From Polaribacter septentrionalilitoris (GTDB lineage Bacteria > Bacteroidota > Bacteroidia > Flavobacteriales > Flavobacteriaceae): DNA of 64,000 nucleotides. Below the pieces are notes generated by a model that saw only the letters and a list, made by a program, of their open reading frames with translations, did not search any database and was not told the DNA's origin. Both the position numbers and the translations under genes were made by a program. Shown here in pieces: positions 46,801 to 55,711 of this stretch; the stretch's first letter is position 1; each line of letters begins with the position of its first letter. The DNA lies in contig NZ_VRMJ01000042.1 of the NCBI RefSeq assembly GCF_009832745.1, positions 310,001 through 374,000 on the forward strand, read 5' to 3'.

Positions 46801-47189
46801 ACCCAAGGACCGCCACTAGACGTCCAACCATCACAATTATGCACTCCAAAACTCAAGCCTAATTTTTCACATTCTTTAGCGGCATGCGCTAAAATATCTC
46901 GATGTTCTTGCGAGTTGTATGCTACATCGCCTTCTGGCAAACCCATAGACACGTTAAATACTAAAACACCACCAATTCCTGCTTCTTTTATGGCTTTTAA
47001 ATCTTTGGTAAAGCCTGCTTTTGATGCATTTCCGCTATTGATATGATACCAAGTTCTGGGTTTTGATGCCTGAGGAGGATTTTTAAAACCTTCTTCTAAG
47101 GTTAAATTTTGGGGTTCCTTTTTCTTTTCATTGCAATTACTGAAACAAAAGCAAAACATTATTAACAAGATGTAACCTAAATTTTTCAT
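43812..47189 (-). CDS. GH106 alpha-L-rhamnosidase with internal F5/8-type C-like domain, lipoprotein
   Basis: 1125 residues. The lipoprotein-like signal ends FCFCFSNC. GH106 features: FKNPPQASKPRTWYHINSGNASKAGFTKDL, LSFGVHNCDGWTSSGGPWVTPENAM, EIDSYEVGPQNWTNDME, ISYIEPYGFVGPF and SAEAFTSTKLNWG. Unlike the neighbouring GH106, it contains an insert at about residues 185-300 (LATDKQTNTHADLKAKAWVQYDYG, ARYFRIETEMDAGFYEMQL) that looks like a discoidin/F5-8 type C sugar-binding module. The C-terminus has the same galactose-binding-like end (NQWTNRLIGDEKLP). It starts with a 1-nt overlap (TAATG) on the upstream gene's stop, so translation is coupled. The predicted role is removal of terminal L-rhamnose from lyase products. 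Confidence 0.86.
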   Translation of the reverse strand: MKNLGYILLIMFCFCFSNCNEKKKEPQNLTLEEGFKNPPQASKPRTWYHINSGNASKAGFTKDLKAIKEAGIGGVLVFNVSMGLPEGDVAYNSQEHRDILAHAAKECEKLGLSFGVHNCDGWTSSGGPWVTPENAMKVLVNSQVITKGGKAINIQLPQPPARHNYYKDIAVVAYPSLETELIDNNVNPIITSSDKSFNVALATDKQTNTHADLKAKAWVQYDYGKAHTIQSMNVFINKRKGRLTLLKSDDGVNFTVAHKPREERIGKDECYFYESFKPVTARYFRIETEMDAGFYEMQLSASPVLGNIMEYTSYRKNRRPIRNSASEAFIKKEDILVLTDKMDGNGVLKTTLPEGNWTIMRFGFTASGATNEPSSDEGKGLEVDKFSKKALKVHYDAFVGKLVEQAKVDGPNALQYVEIDSYEVGPQNWTNDMEKLFEDRFGYDFTPFLLMYAGKSIENNETVESVFWDMKQLVSDLMVTNYFDYFTELCHQDGLISYIEPYGFVGPFNSLDAGRNADIPMGEFWLGKPNKHKRAAVSAGHIYGKNVISAEAFTSTKLNWGFHPALAKQKGDYEWTNGINEYMFHRFAHQPNTHVKPGMSMSFVGSHIDRTQTWWDNAGPEWFNYLARGSYMLRQGNPVLDVLVFVGDRAPSHVVHANQMRPKLPAAYKYDCVNSDVIVNRLTVENGKLKLPNGITYNALSLQRNDIINLETLRGIHKLSQQGALIVGKKPKKLGGYNITKEMQVEFESLVKEIWSNKKTYSSGEWEQILKENEIQKDLIVEGQPDFNFYHRRTQNEDIYFVYNHNLTEKEVLNCSFLVEGKVPELWNAKTGKITKLVEYSTKSGRTNIAIPMHPQESVFVVFKPAKASQPKVTFTSVDKKSKPTFSLDDENNLQAEVYANGNYTAKVNDAEDWIMNVSDIPSQVEIKGNWEINFRAEDFYEATLKTDELFDWTTSKVEEIKHYSGTAIYIKTFNIKKEMLQSDRQFQLNLGEVSVIAKVLVNGKDVGISWIAPHALNVTNALKVGENTLEIQVTNQWTNRLIGDEKLPNQTEYDVRRSKKGFGSEDYRGKYKKMPDWYRNNQPLPEGPRKTFSAYSFQKATDDLLPSGLLGPVTISTSKIIKRK

Positions 47190-48379
47190 TAATTTTTATT
47201 TAATTTTTCTAGTGCATCATCAAAAGCATCCTCTTTAAATAGTTTTCGAGCCTTTTTTAAATCTGCAATTAATTTTTCTTCAGAAGATTTTTTGTCTTTA
47301 ATCTGTTTGTATGACCACTCCTCTTGATTGGTTACATAAGGCAACATAAATTCATAGCCTTTTTTTATGCTTCTGCCATCTTCAGATTCCATTCCCCAAA
47401 GATCTACACCTACTTCTTGTCCTATTTGTGCCAAATCTAAAAATCCGTGTAAATTCATTACCGAGTAAGAAAATGATTTTGTTCTCGCCAGCTCTAAAGG
47501 CTGACTCCCATCAGGTTCTATTTGACTAAAAATTCTAGCTTTTGTTGTAGTAGAAAGATAGTTTTTGACTTCTTCTATTTTATTTAAATACACTAAAATG
47601 CTTAATAATTGCACATCGTAATGTGTAGCGTGGTTGTTTTTTCTGGTGGATTCTTCTATTCCTAATTTACTGTTTTTTAGCCAATTGCTATAATCTGTAA
47701 ACCAGTTAATCATACCTTCTTCTGTTTTTTTATCAAGTACTCCTTTATCTTTAGCTAATTCAAGAAACTCTACAACCTCTATAAGACCATCAAATTCAAT
47801 AATACCAAAACACCTTCCTTCTGATTGACCAGGAACGTACTGCCCAAAATTCACATTAGGGTTCATTTTAGTAGTTTCATCTAAAAACCAAGTATTGATG
47901 AACGCTAAATTTTTGCGGGCGTATTTTACATCATCACTATAATAGAAGGCGTCTTTTAACGTTTTTATAGCTGAAATAAAGTTCTTTTTTTCGACAAAAT
48001 CTGTAAAATTATTTCGAGTTTCAGGGTTTATTTCTCCATCTTTTCTAATATATGGCAAGCCATTTTCTGTATTTGGATTTGGCCACCAATAAGGACCAAT
48101 ACTCATATAATCGTGTTTGCTTTTACTTGGAGGTACACCAGTTTTTTTTGTTACGGAAAAACCATCGACGTTAAGTAATTTATCTACTTTTGTTATTAGT
48201 TTATTATAATCTTCAACTGCTTTTTTATCACCTTTTTTAAGAAGTGATTTTTGAGTTTCTAAAGCCTCATATTCTATTACTTTTATGCTATTATCTACTT
48301 TTTGAGCATCAGAACAACTAGATAAACTTATTAGAAGTATAAAAACTAACTTATTATAAATTACTAATGGATTTTTCAT
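47189..48379 (-). CDS. Alginate-lyase-superfamily lipoprotein (PL5/PL38-like)
   Basis: 396 residues with lipoprotein signal ending LISLSSC (Cys22). The alpha-toroid Alginate_lyase (PF05426-like) signature is visible: SKHDYMSIGPYWWPNPNTENGLPYIRKDGEINPE (about 88-120), NTWFLDETTKMNPNVNFGQYVPGQSEGRCFGIIE (about 165-200), and RKNNHATHYDVQLLSI (about 245-260) with the Asn-His-x-x-x-His-Tyr cluster thought to be catalytic in this superfamily. Members cleave mannuronate- or glucuronate-containing polymers. Since no other alginate genes are present, action on glucuronate linkages of the PUL substrate is more likely than alginate itself. It lies second in the long run, after the large GH2, and overlaps the next gene by 1 nt. 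Confidence 0.78.
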   Translation of the reverse strand: MKNPLVIYNKLVFILLISLSSCSDAQKVDNSIKVIEYEALETQKSLLKKGDKKAVEDYNKLITKVDKLLNVDGFSVTKKTGVPPSKSKHDYMSIGPYWWPNPNTENGLPYIRKDGEINPETRNNFTDFVEKKNFISAIKTLKDAFYYSDDVKYARKNLAFINTWFLDETTKMNPNVNFGQYVPGQSEGRCFGIIEFDGLIEVVEFLELAKDKGVLDKKTEEGMINWFTDYSNWLKNSKLGIEESTRKNNHATHYDVQLLSILVYLNKIEEVKNYLSTTTKARIFSQIEPDGSQPLELARTKSFSYSVMNLHGFLDLAQIGQEVGVDLWGMESEDGRSIKKGYEFMLPYVTNQEEWSYKQIKDKKSSEEKLIADLKKARKLFKEDAFDDALEKLNKN

Positions 48380-48399
48380 AAAACTTTTATTTAAAATAG

Positions 48400-48445
48400 T
48401 TCTCGATACAATGCCGAAAAAAAATCGGGATTACTCGAACTGACA
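48400..48445. repeat. Palindromic intergenic element with TCGA arms
   Basis: In the 80-nt gap between the GH2 and alginate-lyase-like genes, GTTCTCGA (48400-48407) is mirrored by TCGAAC (48435-48440) with a 2-nt bulge. Inside, CCGA and TCGG flank an A7 loop. The ends resemble, from memory, short palindromic repeats seen between genes in flavobacterial genomes. It could be a folded RNA element between the first and second cistron. Confidence 0.4.
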
Positions 48446-48459
48446 TTTTACAATCATTC

Positions 48460-51400
48460 TTAATCAATAAACAACTCATCTAAAAAAGGACCACTTTTTC
48501 CTGTTGTTTGTAATCGAATACTATTGGCTCCTGCTTTAAGCCTGATAATAGTTGGTACAAATCTCCAAGATTTTTCCCAACCTCCAGTTGCTTTAAATTC
48601 TAGCGTTCTAATATATTCATCATTTACATACAACTTCATAGGATGTAATTCTCCTTTGTTATTGTGCATATATCTAAAACGGATACTGTAATCGCCTTCT
48701 TCTCCATCGTTTTCTTGGTAAAATTCTACAGAACCTTCTTTGCCATTAAAATCTACAAAACCACTTCCTTTAAAACGTCTTGCAGCTCTACTTGCTGTGG
48801 CACTTCCTTTTAAAATTCCGTCTTCGGCAGAAATATTTACACCTCTACCAATCCACATATCTTTAGAATGTTCATCACCCCAAAACAACCCTTCGTTTTT
48901 ACCAAAAGTTTCCTCCATTGTTAACACAATTTTGCCATTTTGTTTTACAATTGCTTTTACAGTGGTGTTGCCTTTAATTTCGAAAGCTCCCTTATAAACT
49001 TTTCCATTCGTTTCAGGATTATCTCCATTTATGGTGTATAAAATTTCTAAATTTGAGAATGACGATTTTCCAATTACATTAAATTGTTTAGCTTCAATAG
49101 AAATTTTGTTTGAAGTGTATAAAGCTTTATCTCCCAAAATTGCCCCAGTAATTATAGATGCTTTTTTGGCATTGGGTTGTTCTCTTAAAAACAGTCTTGA
49201 CTTCCCAAAAAACAAGGCTCTAAAATCTGACTTTGTTCTACTTGTAGGATCAATAGGATTTCCATTTTCCATAGACATCTTGTTTACATCACCTAGAATA
49301 TTGTAGTAAACTTTATTTTCTCCATAAGGATATAAATTATCGTTTGCATCTAAACTTTCTGAAGTGATAATATAACTTGCTTCAAAACTACCTTCAGCTG
49401 GTAGTTTTTGAAGACTTGTTTTTAATTTTGAGGGTTGCTTGCTTGTGCTAAACGATGTTCTTTTTACTTCTTTACCATCAATATACGCTACAGCTTCTAA
49501 TTTTCCTTCTTGGTAAGGCACCATCCATTCGCATTGCATTTCGTTCCAAACAGTTCCTGGTTTGTCTTTTCCTAAAGATTTTCCGTTTAAAAACAATTCT
49601 ACTTCATCTGCATTCGAATATACCCAAACTGGAATTACAGTACCTTTTTTCATTCTTGGATGTGTCCAATGAGGTAGCATATGAATCATTGGCTCTGTGG
49701 TCCATTGACTTTGGTAGAAATAAAATAAATCTTTTTTGAATCCTGCAACATCTAAAGCACCACCCATAAATAAATTAAAAGGCAAACCTCCATGCACCAA
49801 ACCAGCCTCTCCATAATAATCAAAACCTGTCCATCTAAAGTTTCCACTATGCCATGGATGATCGCGAACAACTTCCCAATATTTTCTTGCAGAAACTCTT
49901 ACAGTTGCATTGTCATAAGATGAATTGAAACTTTGTTTTCTGTTTCTCCAATTTTTAGGGTTGATTCCTTCATAAAAAAAGATTTCTTTTTCCGTTAAAT
50001 TTGGCAATTCATACGTTCCTGGTAATTCATTATCTCTCCACCAAGTTTGTGTTCTGTAATAGCCTCTTGTTTGCCATGTATGTGGCGCTTCTGTAGAAAT
50101 AAATGGTTTTTCAAAGGTTCTACCTTCTATGAACGATTTGGTTTCAGAACCACCATTTACCCCAGTAATATCCATATCTTCTGGGTTACCTGCACCTGAT
50201 GTAAACAAACGTGTTGGATCTAATTTTTTCCCAAACTTTACCAATTCAGGTCCAATTGGACTATGCGTTTCGTTACCTAAACTCCAAACGAAAATACTTG
50301 GATGATTTCTGTCTCTGGTAATCCATTCTGTAACATCTCTTTGCCACCATTCATCAAAAGCTTGTTTCCCATAATCTTGTGGTGCTTTTTTATGCCAACC
50401 ATCAAAAATTTCATCCATTACTAACAAACCAATTTCATCACAGATATCATAAAACATGGGTGGTGTTGGATTGTGAGAAGGACGAATGGCATTAATACCC
50501 ATATCCTTTAAACTCTGTAATTTCCAACGTAACATGGGTTTTGTCCAAGCTCCTCCAACTGGGCCACCCTCCCAATGTTCGCAAACACCTTTTAGTTTTA
50601 CGTTTTCGCCATTTAGCCAAAAACCGGTTTTGGTTTCCCATTTTACAGTTTTGAATCCGAAAGTAGTTTCAATTTCATCAATAACCTTTTTACCATCTAA
50701 AATTTGAGTGACTGCTTTATAAACATTTGGTGTTTCAGGACTCCAAAGTTTTGGGTTTTTAACTTCCAGTTCCACAAAAGGAGTTGTTGTTTTTAACTTA
50801 TCACAATTTTTATTGATTTGCTTTCCAGAAGGCGAGAATAATTTTACATCATATTTTAATCTTTTTTTGATATTAGTTATTTCAGCGTCGATTGTAACTA
50901 TTGCTTTTTTATCTGAAATGGAAGGCGTTTTTATAAAAATTGAATTGGGTTTAAAGTGAATTGGGTTCACTTCAATTAATTTTACAGGAGCGTAAATTCC
51001 ACATGGATGATACCAACGTGCAGAAGGTTCTAAACTATTATCTACTCTAACAGCAATAGTGTTTTTTCCTTCTTTTAGATATTTTGAAATATCGTATCTA
51101 AAACTGATGTATCCATAAGGCCTTTTGCCTAAGTGATTGCCATTTATCCAAACTTCGGAATTCATATAAACTCCATCAAAATTGATGTAGGTAATTTTAG
51201 AAAGACTTTCTTTTTTTACATTAAAATATTTTCTGTACCAACCAATGCCTCCATCATGATAACCACCACCTTGACCTTGATCACCACCTTTTCTTACACC
51301 TTTTTCAAAAGACCAATCGTGAGGAACGTTTAAGTTTTTCCAAGAGGAATCATCGATATTTTCTTTTGAAAATGATGAGTTATCTTCTAATATAAAATTC

Positions 51401-51489
51401 CAATTATTATTGAAATTGGTTTCAATACGTTGGGCATTTGTTACAAAAAATGCAAATAAAAAAAGTATCGTAAAAAAAATATTTTTCAT
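48460..51489 (-). CDS. Large GH2 glycosidase with chitobiase-like and CBM domains
   Basis: 1009 residues with an SPI signal (MKNIFFTILFLFAFFVTNAQ). GH2 jelly roll (about 20-190: WKNLNVPHDWSFEKG, IGWYRKYFNV, YMNSEVWINGNHLGKRPYGY), Ig-like domain, then TIM barrel (about 300-600) with acid/base Glu in VWSLGNETHSPIG (about 404) and nucleophile Glu in PFISTEAPHTW (about 464). C-terminal modules include a DUF4982-like segment (PVWVYSNADEVELFLNGKSLG), a chitobiase-C-like domain (about 800-860, YTINGDNPETNGKVYKG) and a CBM-like domain ending FLDELFID. It is the first gene of the 20-gene minus-strand run, directly behind a -7 box and operator-like motif. The substrate is probably a beta-linked galactose, xylose or uronate; the sequence alone does not decide. 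Confidence 0.85.
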   Translation of the reverse strand: MKNIFFTILFLFAFFVTNAQRIETNFNNNWNFILEDNSSFSKENIDDSSWKNLNVPHDWSFEKGVRKGGDQGQGGGYHDGGIGWYRKYFNVKKESLSKITYINFDGVYMNSEVWINGNHLGKRPYGYISFRYDISKYLKEGKNTIAVRVDNSLEPSARWYHPCGIYAPVKLIEVNPIHFKPNSIFIKTPSISDKKAIVTIDAEITNIKKRLKYDVKLFSPSGKQINKNCDKLKTTTPFVELEVKNPKLWSPETPNVYKAVTQILDGKKVIDEIETTFGFKTVKWETKTGFWLNGENVKLKGVCEHWEGGPVGGAWTKPMLRWKLQSLKDMGINAIRPSHNPTPPMFYDICDEIGLLVMDEIFDGWHKKAPQDYGKQAFDEWWQRDVTEWITRDRNHPSIFVWSLGNETHSPIGPELVKFGKKLDPTRLFTSGAGNPEDMDITGVNGGSETKSFIEGRTFEKPFISTEAPHTWQTRGYYRTQTWWRDNELPGTYELPNLTEKEIFFYEGINPKNWRNRKQSFNSSYDNATVRVSARKYWEVVRDHPWHSGNFRWTGFDYYGEAGLVHGGLPFNLFMGGALDVAGFKKDLFYFYQSQWTTEPMIHMLPHWTHPRMKKGTVIPVWVYSNADEVELFLNGKSLGKDKPGTVWNEMQCEWMVPYQEGKLEAVAYIDGKEVKRTSFSTSKQPSKLKTSLQKLPAEGSFEASYIITSESLDANDNLYPYGENKVYYNILGDVNKMSMENGNPIDPTSRTKSDFRALFFGKSRLFLREQPNAKKASIITGAILGDKALYTSNKISIEAKQFNVIGKSSFSNLEILYTINGDNPETNGKVYKGAFEIKGNTTVKAIVKQNGKIVLTMEETFGKNEGLFWGDEHSKDMWIGRGVNISAEDGILKGSATASRAARRFKGSGFVDFNGKEGSVEFYQENDGEEGDYSIRFRYMHNNKGELHPMKLYVNDEYIRTLEFKATGGWEKSWRFVPTIIRLKAGANSIRLQTTGKSGPFLDELFID

Positions 51490-51520
51490 TTTCTATTAAG
51501 TTTGTAATGTAAATAATTAT

Positions 51521-51566
51521 CAAACTTAACTTTAAAAAACTAATAAATAATCCTGTAGTGTTATGG
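51521..51566 (-). promoter_or_regulatory. Putative promoter and weaker operator in front of the 36-kb run
   Basis: TAAGTTTG on the minus strand (51528-51521) matches TAnnTTTG, 31 nt before the GH2 start. Starting 20 nt further on is TAATCCTGTAGTGTTATGG (51548-51566), which keeps the ATCCTGTA core of the rhaEW and permease motifs (11 of 19 positions shared with rhaEW overall) at identical spacing. It is probably the promoter of the long run. Confidence 0.55.
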
Positions 51567-51582
51567 GTGAGAAAAACTTTGT

Positions 51583-54500
51583 TTAAATATTGTTACTATT
51601 AAATTTATCGGTAAATTCTGATGGTGTCAATCCGTATTTCTTCTTAAAACATTGACTAAAATATTTTGGCCTTTTAAAACCTACTTGATAACTTACCTCT
51701 GAAATATTTAGTTTGTTAATTTCCAATAGTTTAGCCGCGTGATTTAAACGTATTTCTTGAATAAATTCGTTTGGAGTTGCATTTGCCCAAGCTTTTATTT
51801 TAGTGAAAAGCATAGAACGACTTACACCTAAATCCTCAGAAAACTGAGAGATATTAAAATCTTGATTAGAAATATTTTCTTTAACAATTTGAAATGCTTT
51901 TTCTAATAACTTTTGATCTAATGAAGTTAAGGAAACATCTAAAGATTCAAAACTGCTGTTAGATGTAAATTTATTTTTTAAATTTTGTTTAGAATCTAAA
52001 ATATTCTTGATTTTTAAACTAAATTCTTTCAAGTTAAACGGTTTTGTTATATAATCATCGGCGCCACTTTCTAATCCTTCAAACTTATAAATTAAAGATG
52101 TTCTAGAAGTTAATAAAATTACAGGAATATGACTGGTTGCTATTGTTGTTTTAATTTTAGAACATAATTCAGTACCAACCATTTCTGGCATTAAGACATC
52201 ACTTACAATTAAATCTGGAAGATATTTTACAGCTTTCTCTAAAGCAATTTTACCGTTTTCAGCCTGTAAAACATTATATTTTTCTTTTAAAATTTCTTTT
52301 ATAAAAGACCTTAATACTATGTTATCTTCAACAACAAGAATAGTGTGTTTTTTTTCTTCTAAAATTAATTTTTCTATTTCTTTATTTTCGTATTTAGGTA
52401 AATCTATTTGCGTTACATATTGTGAAACATCATCACTTTTCTTAAAATCTTTTATAATTTCTTTTTCTGATAAATGTTGTTTGCCAAGTTTAAGTGTTAC
52501 AGAAAATTTAGCTCCATGAGGTTTTAGATTGATAACAGAAATATCTCCATGATGAAGTTTTACAATATTTTTTGCTATCGATAATCCAATACCAGTACCT
52601 TTTAGATGATTTTCATCAGTTTGTTTATGCACAGCTACTTCAAAAAAACGATCAAATATTTTATCAATAAACTCATCAGCAATACCTACTCCAGAATCTT
52701 CGACCTCAATAATTACTTGTTCATTTTCTTTTTTTATTTTTACCAAAATCGTTCCTCCTTTTTCAGTATATCTGAACGCATTTGATATTAAGTTGTAGAA
52801 AACACGCTCTAATTTATAGCGATCATAATACACAAGGATTTCATCTTCTAAGGGTATAAATTGGTAGTTGTAATTACCATCTTTGGCATGTTCTGTAAAC
52901 GATAAAAAAATCTCCTGTAAAAAATTAACAATATTTCCTTCAGCAGCTTCTAATTCAAATTGATTGCTCTCTAGCTTTCGAAAATCCATTAACCTATTGA
53001 TTAACCGTAAAAGGTGATTGGTACTGCTTTCTATAATTTTTAATTTTTTATGTATTTCACTTGAGCCTTTATAGTTGTTTAAAATATTTTGAAGAGGACC
53101 AATAATTAGGGTTAATGGAGTTCTAAATTCGTGAGATATATTTGTAAAAAACTGAAGCTTTACTTGGTTTAATTCTTCGTTTTTTTTGTTGGCTATATAT
53201 TCTAATTCTAACTTATTTTTTAATCTAGATTTGGATTGTACAAACCAACTAAATCCATAAATAATAGCAAAAAGCAATAGGAAATATATGGTATAAGCCC
53301 ACCAAGTTTTCCATGGTGCAGGACTAATTATAATCTTAATTTTGGTTGGTTTATTATTCCATACATTATCATGATTTGCTGCTTTAACTTGAAACTCATA
53401 AGTACCCGCACTTTGAAGCGTAAAAAAAGCTTCGGTTTGTTTGGTAAACGTCCAAGAGTCATCTAACCCTTTTAAACGATATGCATATCTGTTTTCTGTG
53501 GGGTTTATAAAATTTGGAAGTGCGTAACTGATTGAAAAGTTAGAATTATCATGAGCTAATTTTAAAACATCTGTATAATTTAAACCATTGGCTAAGATGC
53601 TATCTTTTTCTCTTATGGTAACAATTTCATTTTTAATTTTTAATTCTGATAATACTACTTTTGGTACTTTATTTACTTTGATAAGCTTTTTAGAATTAAA
53701 ACTAGTAACCCCATACAAATGCCCAAAATAAATTTGGTTGTCAACTTTTAATGCTGAGTTTTGTCTAAAATCGTTGTTTCCTATAATATTATTTTGATTG
53801 TATATAAAACTTTTATCTGATTTTGAATTGTATTTGACAATTCCTTTGTCTGTACTTAACCATAAAATCCCATTATCCTCTTCTATGATTGAATTGACCA
53901 TAGAAAACGTGTTTTTTTTTGAAAATCTTACTTTTTTAAAAGAGTTTCCTGCTAATTTATATAACCCTCTTGTGTTAGTACCAGCCCAAATATTATGATT
54001 ATTATCTTTATATATGTAGTTTATATTAAAGGTTTTAAAAGGTTTGTTTCTAAAGAAATTTTTTCTTGAAAGCCTTCCTTTATCATTAAATTTTATTGCT
54101 GTTGCGCCTCCAATACCAGCAACCCACAAATTATCATTTTTATCAATATAGATTGTCTTTAAATACGTAATTGTTATGTGACTTTTACTAAAAATTCGTA
54201 ACCTTTTATTACTTAAATTATACCTAATTAACCCCTTCCCAAAAGTAGCTAGATATAAATTTTCTTTAGTATCCATTTTTATATCGTAAATGGCAGTTGT
54301 AGCGATATAGTTTTTAAGCTCTTTAGAAATAACATCATCGCGTATTTTCTTTGTGTTTATATCGTAAACAATTAGTCCTTTATTTAAGGTTCCAACGAAC
54401 AATAAATTAGGTTTTTGAAAGTATAAAGAACGAATTGGATGATTGATATTTTCTTCTAAACTTTTAACATTAAATAATTTAGAAATTTCACCTTTTTTGT

Positions 54501-55629
54501 TAAGCGTATTTACAACTCCTCCTTCAGTAGCCACATAAATAATAGCATCTTTGCCTGCTACTATACTGTTGGTGATATTATTAGATAATTTGTAATTTTT
54601 GTGTTGCAAAAAATTTTGATATGATTTATCCCAAGTAAGCACACCTCCATTTTCTGTACCTAACCACATCATTCCATTTTTATCTTTAAAAATAGTTCTA
54701 ATAAAATTTTGAATTGTACCACTACTATTTACATGATCTTCTTTTATATAAATTGTTTCTTTTGATGGCTTTATAATGTATAGACCACTTGTTGTAGCTA
54801 GCCAAATATTGTTGTCATCATCAATCTCCATATCTCTTACATCTATATTTACAGGAAGATTGATTTCTTTTGGTCTGCTAAATTCTTTTGTAGTTGTATT
54901 AAAGTACAAAAAACCATTATTTCTAGTAGCAACACCGATAACTCCAGGAGTTATTTCGAGAAGGTTGTTAACAACAAAATTATTTTTTTTTGTTGTTAAG
55001 CTGTAATCATTAATCGTAAACCTTTTACCTCTTTCAACATTTACAATTCCTTTATTTGTGGCTAACCAAACATTTTTTTTGTGATCTAGAATCATGTTGT
55101 TTATAGATCTAATTCCTGTTTTTGGATTACGTTGTAAAAACTTTAGAAATCTATTTTTCTTTTTTTCGAAGATAGAGACGCCGTTTTCTGTTCCAAACCA
55201 CAAATTTCCACCCGGCATTTCTAAACTACATCTCACTAAACTATGGCTTAAAGAATATTTAACAGTAGGACGTTTGTAAAATCTTTTAAATGTATTTGTT
55301 TTAGGGTCATATCTATTTAACCCGTTAAAGGTACCTGTCCAAATATAACCTTCTTTATCTGATAAAACATTTATGGTTTCACTACTACTAATACTATTAT
55401 TATTACCTGGAATATTTCTGTAAACTGTAAATTCTTTACCATTGTATTTGTTTAATCCATTACTAGTTCCAATCCAAATTTGCCCAAATTTATCTTCGGT
55501 TATTGAAGAAATAGTATTGTTAGACAATCCGTCTGAAATATTAATATTTCTAAAGTTAAAGTTGCTTATTTGTGCAAACAGAAAATTAGTAGCGAATAAG
55601 AATAGTAATAAAAATAGTTTCTGTTTCAT
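51583..55629 (-). CDS. Hybrid two-component system sensor/regulator (HTCS)
   Basis: 1348 residues. Signal peptide, then a double seven-bladed reg_prop propeller (about 25-660; repeated GNLWFGTENGVS, MMWLGTENGGV, NIWAGTNTRGLY blades), a Y_Y_Y domain (about 690-765), one membrane helix (about 772-795), a HisKA domain with phosphorylated His in ISHEFRTPLT (about 830), a HATPase (VEDSGVGIADEF, GTGIGLSIAKNIV), a receiver domain with Asp in LIVSDVLMPEM (about 1141), and a C-terminal AraC-type HTH (about 1240-1345, EVSYQVGFKRPKYFSQCFKKKYG). HTCS proteins bind oligosaccharide products in the periplasm and switch on their PUL. It transcribes toward the degradation genes and ends 93 nt before the GH2 start. 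Confidence 0.93.
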   Translation of the reverse strand: MKQKLFLLLFLFATNFLFAQISNFNFRNINISDGLSNNTISSITEDKFGQIWIGTSNGLNKYNGKEFTVYRNIPGNNNSISSSETINVLSDKEGYIWTGTFNGLNRYDPKTNTFKRFYKRPTVKYSLSHSLVRCSLEMPGGNLWFGTENGVSIFEKKKNRFLKFLQRNPKTGIRSINNMILDHKKNVWLATNKGIVNVERGKRFTINDYSLTTKKNNFVVNNLLEITPGVIGVATRNNGFLYFNTTTKEFSRPKEINLPVNIDVRDMEIDDDNNIWLATTSGLYIIKPSKETIYIKEDHVNSSGTIQNFIRTIFKDKNGMMWLGTENGGVLTWDKSYQNFLQHKNYKLSNNITNSIVAGKDAIIYVATEGGVVNTLNKKGEISKLFNVKSLEENINHPIRSLYFQKPNLLFVGTLNKGLIVYDINTKKIRDDVISKELKNYIATTAIYDIKMDTKENLYLATFGKGLIRYNLSNKRLRIFSKSHITITYLKTIYIDKNDNLWVAGIGGATAIKFNDKGRLSRKNFFRNKPFKTFNINYIYKDNNHNIWAGTNTRGLYKLAGNSFKKVRFSKKNTFSMVNSIIEEDNGILWLSTDKGIVKYNSKSDKSFIYNQNNIIGNNDFRQNSALKVDNQIYFGHLYGVTSFNSKKLIKVNKVPKVVLSELKIKNEIVTIREKDSILANGLNYTDVLKLAHDNSNFSISYALPNFINPTENRYAYRLKGLDDSWTFTKQTEAFFTLQSAGTYEFQVKAANHDNVWNNKPTKIKIIISPAPWKTWWAYTIYFLLLFAIIYGFSWFVQSKSRLKNKLELEYIANKKNEELNQVKLQFFTNISHEFRTPLTLIIGPLQNILNNYKGSSEIHKKLKIIESSTNHLLRLINRLMDFRKLESNQFELEAAEGNIVNFLQEIFLSFTEHAKDGNYNYQFIPLEDEILVYYDRYKLERVFYNLISNAFRYTEKGGTILVKIKKENEQVIIEVEDSGVGIADEFIDKIFDRFFEVAVHKQTDENHLKGTGIGLSIAKNIVKLHHGDISVINLKPHGAKFSVTLKLGKQHLSEKEIIKDFKKSDDVSQYVTQIDLPKYENKEIEKLILEEKKHTILVVEDNIVLRSFIKEILKEKYNVLQAENGKIALEKAVKYLPDLIVSDVLMPEMVGTELCSKIKTTIATSHIPVILLTSRTSLIYKFEGLESGADDYITKPFNLKEFSLKIKNILDSKQNLKNKFTSNSSFESLDVSLTSLDQKLLEKAFQIVKENISNQDFNISQFSEDLGVSRSMLFTKIKAWANATPNEFIQEIRLNHAAKLLEINKLNISEVSYQVGFKRPKYFSQCFKKKYGLTPSEFTDKFNSNNI

Positions 55630-55711
55630 TAAAAAACCTATTTACAGTTTTATGCTAAAATAGTTGTTCTAAGGTAAAAAATACAATTTAATTGGTAGCA
55701 TAGTTCTAAAA

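Noticed and set aside
46729..47046. 105-aa + strand ORF
   Set aside because: Antisense to the second GH106 gene with no supporting feature.
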